Below, one piece after another: positions 17,625-25,804 of a stretch of DNA of 64,000 nt. Location: positions 1,054,001 through 1,118,000 of the forward strand of contig NZ_UWPE01000001.1 in NCBI RefSeq assembly GCF_900604955.1. The letters run 5' to 3'. The position numbers and the translations under genes are program-made. This DNA comes from Neoactinobaculum massilliense (lineage in GTDB: Bacteria; Actinomycetota; Actinomycetes; Actinomycetales; Actinomycetaceae). The notes beneath the pieces are model-generated. The model saw only the letters and a list, made by a program, of their open reading frames with translations. It ran no database searches and was not told the DNA's origin. The stretch's first letter is position 1; each line of letters opens with the position of its first letter.

Positions 17625-18739
17625 TGTCCACCACTTTGTCCACCAACAGGCGTTTCTCAGTCAAGAATCTCCCGATCATCGCCCAGATTCGTACCTCGGA
17701 AGGCGTCCAGCGCTTCATGCTGGTTGCCGGCGTGGCCATTACCGCCCTCGTTATTCTCATCGCGATTCTTGCGCCGCTCATCGCGCCATACTCCTGGTCC
17801 CAAACGAAAGCCAATGGCGTGGCCTTCGGAACCCAGCAGGCGCCGTCGGCGTCGAACATATGGGGAACAACCGTGTCCGGCTATGACGTATTCTCCCGCG
17901 TGATCTGGGGATCGAGAACCGCGGTGATCGTCATTATCTGCTCGCTCCTCGCCTCCGCCATTATCGGCGTGGTGGTGGGGCTTGTATCCGGCTATCTGGG
18001 CGGCTGGCTTGACCGTATGCTGGTCATGGTCGCGGACGCCATGTATGCCTTCCCTTCGCTGCTGCTCGCGATCGTCCTCTCGATCATTCTCACCGGCGGC
18101 CAATCTTCCTACTGGGGCGGAATATTTTCGGCGGCCGGTTCCATCACCGTGGTGTTCGTGCCGCAATACTTCCGCGTAATCCGCGCCGAGGCGATCCGGC
18201 TCAAGGCCGAACCCTTCGTCGAGGCCCCGCGCGTCCTGGGGGCAAGCACGCCCTCCATAATGTTCCGGCACGTGCTGCGAAACGCCACCCGCTCGCTGCC
18301 ACTCCTCATGACGCTCAACTGTTCGGAGGCCGTTTTCACGCTCGCGGGGCTGGGATTCATAGGCTTCGGCATTGAACCCACAGCCGCCGCCGAATGGGGC
18401 TATGACCTCAATCGCGCCATCTCGGACGTGACGGCTGGCATCTGGTGGACAGCCCTCTACCCGGGCCTTGCCATTGTCCTCACCGTCCTCGGCATCACCC
18501 TCATGGGCGAATCCCTCAACGATCTAGCCGATCCGCGGTTGCGACGCCGGCGCGGCGCAGTGCCCCAGGACGAGGACACCGCACAGAGCGAGCCTCACCT
18601 CGTTGATATCTCCACGTCCACCGCGCGCCACTACGTTGTCCGTGAGCCTGGGGAGACGCTGCCGGGTGTGCCCCTCCCACCCGCCGATACGCCCTCACGC
18701 GCCGCCGATCCGCTCCCAGAGCTTAAGGAGGAATCATGA
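17624..18739 (+). CDS. Peptide ABC transporter permease (DppC-like)
   Basis: A 371-residue second permease. It has an N-terminal OppC_N-like membrane segment (FMLVAGVAITALVILIAILA), then five more around a periplasmic GTQQAPSASNIWGTTVSGYD segment that is typical of the DppC family (LGTDxxGRDVFSR variant). The EAA loop reads EAPRVLGASTPSIMFRHVL. A charged, proline-rich tail of about 70 residues follows the last membrane segment. The start overlaps the dppB-like stop and the stop overlaps the ATPase start by 4 bp. Confidence 0.92.
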   Translation: MSTTLSTNRRFSVKNLPIIAQIRTSEGVQRFMLVAGVAITALVILIAILAPLIAPYSWSQTKANGVAFGTQQAPSASNIWGTTVSGYDVFSRVIWGSRTAVIVIICSLLASAIIGVVVGLVSGYLGGWLDRMLVMVADAMYAFPSLLLAIVLSIILTGGQSSYWGGIFSAAGSITVVFVPQYFRVIRAEAIRLKAEPFVEAPRVLGASTPSIMFRHVLRNATRSLPLLMTLNCSEAVFTLAGLGFIGFGIEPTAAAEWGYDLNRAISDVTAGIWWTALYPGLAIVLTVLGITLMGESLNDLADPRLRRRRGAVPQDEDTAQSEPHLVDISTSTARHYVVREPGETLPGVPLPPADTPSRAADPLPELKEES

Positions 18740-20403
18740 CAGATGATGCACTTCGTATGAGGATTTCACACCTCGCCGTGGACTTCGCCACCGACGGTGG
18801 CACCGTCCATGCCGCCCGCGGCGTATCCCTCACCCTCAAGAAGGGCGAAATCATGGCCCTCGTGGGCGAATCTGGTTCCGGCAAGTCCGTCACCGCGCGC
18901 AGCATTCTGGGTCTCCTCCCCTCCACCGCGCAGGTATCGGGAACCATCGATCTTGATGGCGTCAATGTGGTGGGACTCCGCGGCCGAGAATTGCGAACCG
19001 TCCGCGGCAGTAGGGCAGCAATGATTTTCCAGGAGCCCTCCGGCTCCCTCAACCCCGTCTACCCCATCTGGTGGCAGATTGGCGAGGGGCTGCGTGCCCA
19101 CCAGCCGAAAATCACCAAAAAGGAGATCAAGAAGAGGGCGGTGGAGGTGCTGGACGTGGTGGGCATTCCTGATCCGGACCGCCGAATCACCATGTACCCC
19201 CATGAGTTTTCGGGCGGGCAAAAACAGCGCATCATGATTGCAATGGCGTTGGCCATGGGTGCGGATACCATCCTCGCCGATGAGCCCACCACGGCACTCG
19301 ACGTCACCGTCCAGGCCGAAATTCTCGATCTTCTTCGCGGCATCCGTGACCGCTACGGCACCTCCATTCTTCTCATTACCCATAACATGGGCGTGGTGGC
19401 AGACCTCGCGGACACGGCCGCCGTCATGTATCACGGCCGCATTGTGGAACGCGCCGACATCCAGGAGCTGTTTGACAATCCGGTTCACCCATACACGAAA
19501 CAGCTGCTTGCCGCCGTTCCACGCGTGGGCGCCGCCTCGCTTTCCGCCCGTCTTACCGAGCAGCAGCGTAGCGAAATCGCTTCACGCCCTGAAATTGTTG
19601 CGGCACGCGGTCTGGAGGTGACCTACCCCGGCCGCCTCGGGAAACCGGGCTTCCGTGCCGTTCGCGGGGTAGATTTCACCATTCATCAGGGCGAGGTGTA
19701 CGGGCTGGTGGGCGAATCCGGTTCCGGCAAGTCCACTATTTCCCGCGCTATTGCAGGCCTTGAGCGCGTATCCAGCGGTTCCCTGAAGGTGGACGGTTTC
19801 GAAATGAACGGATTCCGCGAGCGTGATTTCCGTCCGCTCCGCAAGAATATCGGTTTCGTTTTCCAGGACCCGGCCACGTCTTTTGACCCGCAACTCACGG
19901 TGGGCCAGGCTATTGCCGAACCGCTGCGTATCCACCGGAAGGACCTGACCAAGGCCGAGGTGTGCAAGCGCGTATTAGAGCTCCTGGACGCCGTTGAGCT
20001 ACTCCCCTCCTACGCGGAGCGCTTCCCGCATGAGCTCTCCGGAGGTCAGCGCCAACGAATTTCCGTGGCCCGTGCGCTTGCACTCAACCCCAAGCTGGTC
20101 ATTGCGGACGAGCCCACCTCCGCCCTCGACGTATCCATTCAGGCAAAAGTGCTTGATCTGTTCCGCTCGCTGCGGCAGGAACTTGGATTCGCGGCCCTCT
20201 TCATCACCCATGACCTCGCGGTTGTGGATATGGTGGCGCATCGCGTCGGCGTGCTACATCGCGGGAAGCTGGTGGAGGAGGGCATCACCTCCGAGATTCT
20301 TTCCCACCCGAAGGACCCCTACACGGTGAAGCTGCTTGATTCGCTACCGATTCCCGATCCGGCTGCGCAGCGCGAGCATCGTCTTACGCGCCAGCACGCC
20401 TGA
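18736..20403 (+). CDS. Fused double ABC ATPase (DppD-DppF-like)
   Basis: A 555-residue protein carrying two complete ATP-binding cassettes that normally occur as separate DppD and DppF proteins. Cassette 1: Walker A GESGSGKS, signature SGGQKQR, Walker B ILADEPTTALD. Cassette 2 begins near residue 285: Walker A GESGSGKS, signature LSGGQRQR, Walker B VIADEPTSALD. Each cassette carries the oligopeptide-specific C-terminal sequence (NPVHPYTKQLL; HPKDPYTVKLL). It energises the two permeases encoded just upstream. Last gene of the operon. Confidence 0.93.
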   Translation: MTDDALRMRISHLAVDFATDGGTVHAARGVSLTLKKGEIMALVGESGSGKSVTARSILGLLPSTAQVSGTIDLDGVNVVGLRGRELRTVRGSRAAMIFQEPSGSLNPVYPIWWQIGEGLRAHQPKITKKEIKKRAVEVLDVVGIPDPDRRITMYPHEFSGGQKQRIMIAMALAMGADTILADEPTTALDVTVQAEILDLLRGIRDRYGTSILLITHNMGVVADLADTAAVMYHGRIVERADIQELFDNPVHPYTKQLLAAVPRVGAASLSARLTEQQRSEIASRPEIVAARGLEVTYPGRLGKPGFRAVRGVDFTIHQGEVYGLVGESGSGKSTISRAIAGLERVSSGSLKVDGFEMNGFRERDFRPLRKNIGFVFQDPATSFDPQLTVGQAIAEPLRIHRKDLTKAEVCKRVLELLDAVELLPSYAERFPHELSGGQRQRISVARALALNPKLVIADEPTSALDVSIQAKVLDLFRSLRQELGFAALFITHDLAVVDMVAHRVGVLHRGKLVEEGITSEILSHPKDPYTVKLLDSLPIPDPAAQREHRLTRQHA

Positions 20404-20411
20404 CGACGCCG

Positions 20412-21332
20412 CTAGCTCGCTGCTCCCTCCACCTGCGGCAGTTCGGTTCCCGCCGTGGGGTAGGACGGCTGGGCGCCTAGAGATGTGCACGCATAGGCGC
20501 CCACTCGCGCGGCAAAGCGGGAGGCCGCCTCGAGGGTGTCACCCGCCGCCATCCGGTAGGCGAGGGCACCAACAAATGCGTCACCGGCGCCCGTTGTGTC
20601 CACGGCGTGGATACGCGGAGAAGGTACCTCAAGTGTGCGGCCGTTTTCGCTTACCAGCGCGCCGCGAGCGCCCAGGGTCATAACGACGGACCGAATGCCT
20701 TCCGCACGAAGCGCGGCGACGGTTCCCTCCGGATCCGTCTCGAATCCGTGGCCGCCCAGCATGGCGAGGACAAGAGCGCCCTCATGCTCGTTCACCACCA
20801 GTGGATCCGCTTTCGTCACCACCGCCCTGTCCACGTCAAGGACCGGTGCGAGATTGACGATAAGCCGCCCTCGGGCGAGCACCGCGGCACGCTCGATTCC
20901 TTCACGTGGGATTTCTCCCTGCAACACCACCACGCGTGCCTGCTCAATTGTGGCCGCGCGGGTTTCCACCGTGCTCGCCACCATGGAGGCGTTCGCACCC
21001 GGGATCACAATAATGGTGTTTTCACCTGCCGCGTCCACGGTCACTACGGCGAGGCCGCTGGGACCATCCACCGTTGTCACCTCGTCCAGCGCTACCCCGG
21101 AGTCCCGCAAGCGTGAGAGGGCTACGTGGGCAACGGCGTCGTTTCCCACCGCGCCCACCATGGCAACATCCCCGCCGAGGAGCGCCGCGGCAACCGCCTG
21201 ATTGGCGCCTTTCCCGCCGGGCGCATACGTTCCGCCTGTGCCGTGCAGGGTTTCGCCGGGTTCGGGGTGCCGTTGTACGTGAAGTTGGAGGTCCGCATTA
21301 ATGGAGCCAACCACCGCAATGCTGTGTGCCAT
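20412..21332 (-). CDS. rbsK: Ribokinase (PfkB family)
   Basis: A 306-residue sugar kinase phosphorylating ribose at O5. The N-terminal MAHSIAVVGSINADLQLHV and PGGKGANQAVAAA make the sugar-binding GG motif, and the C-terminal IHAVDTTGAGDAFVGALAY contains the catalytic Asp and the anion hole. The ATG at 21332 has AAGGA about 6 bases upstream; an ATG 12 codons further up lacks one. No ribose transporter gene adjoins it, so it may serve nucleoside salvage. It is convergent with the peptide transporter operon (8 bp between stops). Confidence 0.9.
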   Translation of the reverse strand: MAHSIAVVGSINADLQLHVQRHPEPGETLHGTGGTYAPGGKGANQAVAAALLGGDVAMVGAVGNDAVAHVALSRLRDSGVALDEVTTVDGPSGLAVVTVDAAGENTIIVIPGANASMVASTVETRAATIEQARVVVLQGEIPREGIERAAVLARGRLIVNLAPVLDVDRAVVTKADPLVVNEHEGALVLAMLGGHGFETDPEGTVAALRAEGIRSVVMTLGARGALVSENGRTLEVPSPRIHAVDTTGAGDAFVGALAYRMAAGDTLEAASRFAARVGAYACTSLGAQPSYPTAGTELPQVEGAAS

Positions 21333-21428
21333 GAGATCCTTCTTCCGCTGACGTGTACAGTCTCGCACATCGTCGCGCGCTCACCATGGCACCCCGCTCG
21401 CGGCACCGGACTGGCGCATAAGCCCGGT

Positions 21429-21452
21429 GGCCGGCCTCGGCTCCGGCCGGCC
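21429..21452 (-). terminator. GC-rich hairpin after ilvE
   Basis: Two perfect GGCCGGCC arms, each self-complementary, are separated by TCGGCTCC and lie 26 bp after the ilvE stop on the minus strand. There is no T-run, so termination is uncertain. Confidence 0.4.
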
Positions 21453-21478
21453 TACCTAGCCGGTCCGGTTCTATCGCC

Positions 21479-22633
21479 CTAATCGATCCTGTACATCCAG
21501 TTGTGCGGATCGGCGATGGTGCCGTACTGAATGCCCGTCAGCGTGTCGTACACGCGCTTGGCCACGGTGGAATCCTTGAGCTCCAGCCTGAACTCCTGAC
21601 CGTTGGCATCCGTGCCGGAGAGGGACCCGATGGAGGTGACCACGGCCGCCGTACCGCAGGCAAACATCTCGCTGATGGCACCCGAACGGATGTCGGCCAC
21701 CACGTCGTCGAATACAAGGGTTTCCTCGGCAGCGTCCACTCCCGCATCATGAGCCAACTGGAGGATCGAGGAGCGCGTATTGCCGGGCAGAATATTGCCG
21801 GTGAGGCGCGGGGTGCGCAGCCGGCCGTCGCGATAAACAATGAACACATTCATGCCACCCAGCTCGTCAATGGTGGTGGAGGTGGCCGCGTCAAGGAAGA
21901 GCACCTCGTCGTAGCCTTCGCGGGCTGCGCGGAGCTTCGGGAGGAGCGACGCCGCGTAGTTTCCGCCCGTCTTGGCGGCGCCCATGCCACCGGGGCCCGC
22001 ACGATGGTAGTCCCGCTCTACCCACAGGTTGATGGGCTGGAACCCGTTCGGGAAGTAGGCTCCCGAGGGCGAGGCGATGAGGAAGTACTCGAAGCGCTGT
22101 GCCGAACGGACCCCCAGGAAGGATTCGGAGGCGAACACGAATGGGCGCAGATAGAGGGATCCGGGCTTATCGGGCACCCAGGCGGCATCCTGACGCGTCA
22201 ACGCGGTGATGGAACCGAGGAACGCCTCCACCGGGAACTCGGGGATGGCCAGCCGTCCGCTCGAATAGTTCATACGGAGCGCGTTGTAGGTGGGGCGGAA
22301 GGTCCAGAACGAGCCGTCCTCATGCCGGTACACCTTGAGGCCTTCGAATACCTCCTGCCCGTAGTGGAGTACGGCGCCGGCTGGATCCAGCGCCGTGGGG
22401 CCGTAGGGCACCACCCGGTAATCGCCCCAGCCTTCCTCCGCCGTCCAGGTGGCGCGGCCCATGTGATCGGAGAAGTACACACCAAAACCAGGGTTAGCGA
22501 GAACCTTCGCCCGTTCCTGCACCGAAGCCGGATGTGGGTTTTCTTCCACGCGGTAAGCCGTGACCACCTCGGCTGCACTGGGTGCTGGGCGTCGAGATTC
22601 TGCTTCCATCTGCTCCACGGATTCCGGGATCAT
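21479..22633 (-). CDS. ilvE: Branched-chain amino acid aminotransferase
   Basis: PLP-dependent class IV aminotransferase (384 residues) interconverting Leu/Ile/Val and their 2-oxo acids. The PLP lysine is in GMGAAKTGGNYAAS, preceded by LYLRPFVFASE. The family signature continues with VLFLDAATSTTIDELGGMNVF and GNILPGNTRSSIL, with the phosphate-binding FACGTAAVVTSIGSL near the end. AGGAGG is 5 bases from ATG 22633. All active-site elements look intact, in contrast to the ilvB-like and ilvC-like genes at 24-27 kb, so its role here may be degradation or transamination of imported amino acids. Confidence 0.93.
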   Translation of the reverse strand: MIPESVEQMEAESRRPAPSAAEVVTAYRVEENPHPASVQERAKVLANPGFGVYFSDHMGRATWTAEEGWGDYRVVPYGPTALDPAGAVLHYGQEVFEGLKVYRHEDGSFWTFRPTYNALRMNYSSGRLAIPEFPVEAFLGSITALTRQDAAWVPDKPGSLYLRPFVFASESFLGVRSAQRFEYFLIASPSGAYFPNGFQPINLWVERDYHRAGPGGMGAAKTGGNYAASLLPKLRAAREGYDEVLFLDAATSTTIDELGGMNVFIVYRDGRLRTPRLTGNILPGNTRSSILQLAHDAGVDAAEETLVFDDVVADIRSGAISEMFACGTAAVVTSIGSLSGTDANGQEFRLELKDSTVAKRVYDTLTGIQYGTIADPHNWMYRID

Positions 22634-22964
22634 GTTTCCTCCTAGTTTGGCTACCCCGAGTCTAGAAACCTCGCCGCCCGGCTGCTTGCCACCCACAGTA
22701 TGTGGACACGGGCCTGCAGCGCGCGTGGTTCCGTGAACAGGTGTCGATGCTGGTGGCCGAGTGCCGCCCGCAAAATGCCATCCGGGCTTCCTCATATGAT
22801 CCCGGCTCCCGAAGGCCAGCCAGGTCCCGAAAGCCCGCCGAACCCCGGAAACCGCTTATCCCACGGGTCCGCGCCGGCGCCACCCTGTGACCTCATTCCT
22901 AACGGTTTGCTGGCGGCCGGCCGATAATTGGGCGTCCGCGGCGGTTCAAGTGTGAGGAGATGGA
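22634..22964. other. Intergenic region between ilvE and the thiolase gene
   Basis: 331 bp between divergent genes. It must hold both promoters. Short open frames exist on both strands without recognisable products; no T-box or other leader motif was found. Confidence 0.55.
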
Positions 22965-24143
22965 GTGAGAACTCCGGGTATCGCAGTTCTGGGCGGCGCA
23001 CGTGTGCCCACGGGTAGTTTTGGCGGTGTTTACAAGGATGTACCTGCCTATCAGCTGAGCGCGGCGGTGATTGGAGCCGCGGCACAGCGGGCTGGCATCG
23101 CGGTGACGGACGTGGACGAGTTCGTGATCGGGAATGTGGGGCAAACCGGGCCGGACGCCTATCTTTCTCGTCGCGCTTCCCTGGCGGCGGGTGCGAGTCA
23201 GGCGTCGCGGGCCTACGCGATTAATCGGCTGTGTGGAAGCGGGCTGCAGGCCCTATGGAACGGCGCACTCGACCTGCTCACGGGCGAGGCGGATACGGTC
23301 ATCGCCGGCGGCGTGGAATCGATGAGCCAGCAGCCTTTCCTCGATTATTCGCGCGGCGGTTTCAAACTGGGCAACCGCACCCTCATCGATGGCACCATGT
23401 GTCTTATCACCGACCCCATGCTGGGCGTGCCCATGGGCATGACGGCCGAGCGCGTGGCTGAGCGCTACCACATCTCCCGCGAGGATCAGGATGCCTTCGC
23501 CGTGGAGTCTCAACGCCGCGCCCAGGCGGCTATCAAGGCCGGAGCTTTCGACCGCGAGCGTATCCCGTTTACGGTTCACACCCGTAAGGGTGACACGGTG
23601 GTGACGGAGGAGGAGCATCCGCGTGCTCACGTCACCATGGAGCAACTAGCGAAACTGCGACCCGTGTTTAAAGAGGGCGGCACAGTGACGGCCGGTAATG
23701 CCTCCGGTATAAACGACGGCGCCGCGGCACTTACGTTGACACGGATGGATACCGCCCACTCGCGTGGTCTCGCGCCACTGGCGGAACTGGTGGCCTTCAC
23801 CAGCGTGGGAATCGACCCGGCGCTCATGGGTTTCGCCCCCACACTGGCAATTCCAAAGGTGCTGAAGAAGGCAGGCCTTAGCCTCGGGGACATCGGCTGG
23901 ATTGAGCTGAATGAGGCCTTCGCTTCCCAGGCCGTAGCCGTCATGCGGGAGGCACACCTGGATCCGGAAATCACCAATCCGCTGGGCGGCGCCATTGCGC
24001 TTGGCCACCCGCTGGGCGCAACGGGCGCGGCACTTGCGCTGCGCGCCATCCTGGGCGCGCGGGCCACCGGGGTGGAGTTCTCTTTGGTGACGCTGTGCAT
24101 CGGTGGCGGGCAGGCGGTAGCGGCAATTTTCCGCAGCCTGTAG
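22965..24143 (+). CDS. Acetyl-CoA C-acetyltransferase (thiolase)
   Basis: A 392-residue type II thiolase making acetoacetyl-CoA from two acetyl-CoA, or cleaving it. The nucleophilic Cys90 sits in INRLCGSGLQAL. The CoA-loop GGVESMSQQPF, the catalytic His in GHPLGATGAA and the second Cys in TLCIGGGQAVAAIF are all present. GTG 22965 has GAGGAG upstream. It is not in the mevalonate operon but would supply its first substrate, since no other thiolase is in the window. Convergent with the ilvC-like gene. Confidence 0.92.
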   Translation: MRTPGIAVLGGARVPTGSFGGVYKDVPAYQLSAAVIGAAAQRAGIAVTDVDEFVIGNVGQTGPDAYLSRRASLAAGASQASRAYAINRLCGSGLQALWNGALDLLTGEADTVIAGGVESMSQQPFLDYSRGGFKLGNRTLIDGTMCLITDPMLGVPMGMTAERVAERYHISREDQDAFAVESQRRAQAAIKAGAFDRERIPFTVHTRKGDTVVTEEEHPRAHVTMEQLAKLRPVFKEGGTVTAGNASGINDGAAALTLTRMDTAHSRGLAPLAELVAFTSVGIDPALMGFAPTLAIPKVLKKAGLSLGDIGWIELNEAFASQAVAVMREAHLDPEITNPLGGAIALGHPLGATGAALALRAILGARATGVEFSLVTLCIGGGQAVAAIFRSL

Positions 24144-24287
24144 GCCCCGCCGGACGCGGAACCAGGCATCGTGGCCGCCGGGCGGGTCTGGCACGGAGCT
24201 TGGCACCCCGCTCACGGAGCTAAGCGGTGGCGATCCTCACGGCCGCCCGGCAGGTAAAAGAGCACCCCGCCAGACCCGAAGCCGAAA

Positions 24288-25268
24288 CTAGGCCCTGCGC
24301 CTGGCGTACAGCTGTGCCACATCCGCGGCGGCGCGGTCGATTGGCGCGTCCGCGCGCCGTTCCCGTTCCTCACGCAGCCGCGGCGCACCCGCCGCCACGT
24401 CGTTCACGAACGCCTGGGCGAACGCTCCGGTATGCACGGCATCAAGTGCGGCCGCCATGCGATCCTGCTGTCCCTCCGCGATGGCGGCGGCTGCCGTGTA
24501 ATCACCGAATTCATCCACGGTGGAACGGGCGCCGTGAATCCCCGCCACGCCGCCCTCGGCAAACGCGTGAGCTGCCCCGGCCAGGGCACGGCTCACGGCG
24601 AGCTCAGCGATCTCGGGGGTGAATCCGCGTGCTTCGAGCGCTCCATAGGCGTCCTCAAGCAGCCGGGCCACCCCGCCGGTGACGGCCTGGGAGGCGAAGA
24701 GAGACGCCTCCGTCTGTTCGGCAAACGTGGTTGGCACCGCTCCCCCGCGGGTTCCGCCCACGGCCTTCGCGTAGGCGAGCGCCACTTCCCACGCGGCCCC
24801 GCTGCCATCCTGTTGCACGGCCACCATGGCCGGCACGCCGCGTCCACGCTCGAACTCGCCCCGAACGTCCTCGGCGGCGCCCTGGGAGGCGACCAGTACG
24901 ACGTCGTGCGTACGCGACGGACGAATAAAACCGAAGTGGATAGCGAACCCGGCACCCAGCACAATCGCCACATCCCGGCCCAACGCCGGTTCGACCTGCA
25001 CCCACACTTCACCCTGTTCCTGAACGGGCGTCAGTATTGCCACGGCATCCGCACCGGATGCCGCTTCGGCCGGCTCCACCACCGGGAAGCCGTAGTCCTG
25101 CAGCTCCGCGATCGCCGCCGTATCCCCGCCCGCACCGATCACCACATCCACGCCGGAATCTCGCAGATTAAGCGCATGGGCCCGCGCGAGCACCCCGGTG
25201 CCCATCACCGCAACCCGGCCCTGAATCGGGGCAAGGTCCACGTCGTCGTCAAAGTACAGTTCCTCCAC
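24288..25268 (-). CDS. IlvC-like protein with lost active-site residues
   Basis: Collinear over 326 residues with class I ketol-acid reductoisomerase (start EELYFDDDVDLAPIQGR, HALNLRDSGVDVVIG, IHFGFIRP, GVPAMVAV, TTFAEQTE, EFGDY). The essential positions differ: the NADPH loop GYGSQG is GTGVLA (23-28), the HG motif is AG (A106), the KGPG lysine is Gln129, and DLFGEQ is SLFASQ. Both first-domain Mg ligands are therefore Ser (189, 193), and the second pair of Glu in FEVLHELK are Ala224 and Ala228. No stop or frameshift interrupts it. Normal KARI converts acetolactate to dihydroxyisovalerate; this copy very probably cannot. It starts 11 bp after ilvN, last in brnQ-ilvB-ilvN-ilvC order. It may be a pseudo-enzyme, a new activity, or slow decay. 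Confidence 0.85.
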   Translation of the reverse strand: MEELYFDDDVDLAPIQGRVAVMGTGVLARAHALNLRDSGVDVVIGAGGDTAAIAELQDYGFPVVEPAEAASGADAVAILTPVQEQGEVWVQVEPALGRDVAIVLGAGFAIHFGFIRPSRTHDVVLVASQGAAEDVRGEFERGRGVPAMVAVQQDGSGAAWEVALAYAKAVGGTRGGAVPTTFAEQTEASLFASQAVTGGVARLLEDAYGALEARGFTPEIAELAVSRALAGAAHAFAEGGVAGIHGARSTVDEFGDYTAAAAIAEGQQDRMAAALDAVHTGAFAQAFVNDVAAGAPRLREERERRADAPIDRAAADVAQLYARRRA

Positions 25269-25279
25269 GGTGATCCTTC

Positions 25280-25804
25280 CTAGCGCCGCTGATCCAGCTC
25301 CTGACTCACCCGTTCGGTGAGCGAGCGGGCACCGCGCCCAATCGACACGGTACCCGACTGCACCAGTTCTTTAATCCCATACGGCTTGAGTGCCATCAGG
25401 AACGCGTTAATTTTCTGGTCCGAGCCAGTGAGTTCAATGGTGATCGCATCCGCGGCAACATCTACAACGTGGGCGCGAAACATCTCCACAATCTGCAGCA
25501 CATAACCGCGCCTCTCATCCGTGGCCGCCACCTTGACCAGGAGGAGACTGCGCAGCACCGCATCATCCGGCTCCAGCTCCACCACTTTGAACACGTTAAT
25601 AAGCTTATTGAGCTGCTTAATGATCTGCTCCAGCGGCGCCGGCTCCGCCTCCACCACCACGGTGATGCGGGAAATGCGAGGATGCTCCGTATCCGAGGCG
25701 GTAATGGACATAATGTTGTAGTCCGAGCGCGCGAACAATCCCGACACGCGCGTGAGGACACCGGGTGCGTTTTCAGCAAAAACGGCGAGCGTGTGGCGGC
25801 TCAT
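25280..25804 (-). CDS. ilvN: Acetolactate synthase small (regulatory) subunit
   Basis: A 174-residue ACT-domain protein that activates the catalytic subunit and mediates valine inhibition. The N-terminal ACT domain (residues 3-80) has ENAPGVLTRVSGLFARSDYN and ISRITVVVEAE, and the C-terminal domain has IKELVQSGTVSIGRG. Both resemble ordinary actinobacterial IlvN closely, with the Gly/Asn positions of the valine site present. It overlaps the ilvB-like gene by 4 bp. The contrast between its conservation and the degenerate neighbours is notable. Confidence 0.92.
   Translation of the reverse strand: MSRHTLAVFAENAPGVLTRVSGLFARSDYNIMSITASDTEHPRISRITVVVEAEPAPLEQIIKQLNKLINVFKVVELEPDDAVLRSLLLVKVAATDERRGYVLQIVEMFRAHVVDVAADAITIELTGSDQKINAFLMALKPYGIKELVQSGTVSIGRGARSLTERVSQELDQRR

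Noticed and set aside
21429-21452. FseI-type GGCCGGCC pairs as a mobile-element end
   Set aside because: No transposase or target duplication nearby; a hairpin after ilvE is the simpler reading.
22700-22927. A 75-codon plus-strand frame between ilvE and the thiolase gene
   Set aside because: No ribosome site, no motif, and several overlapping frames of the same length exist.
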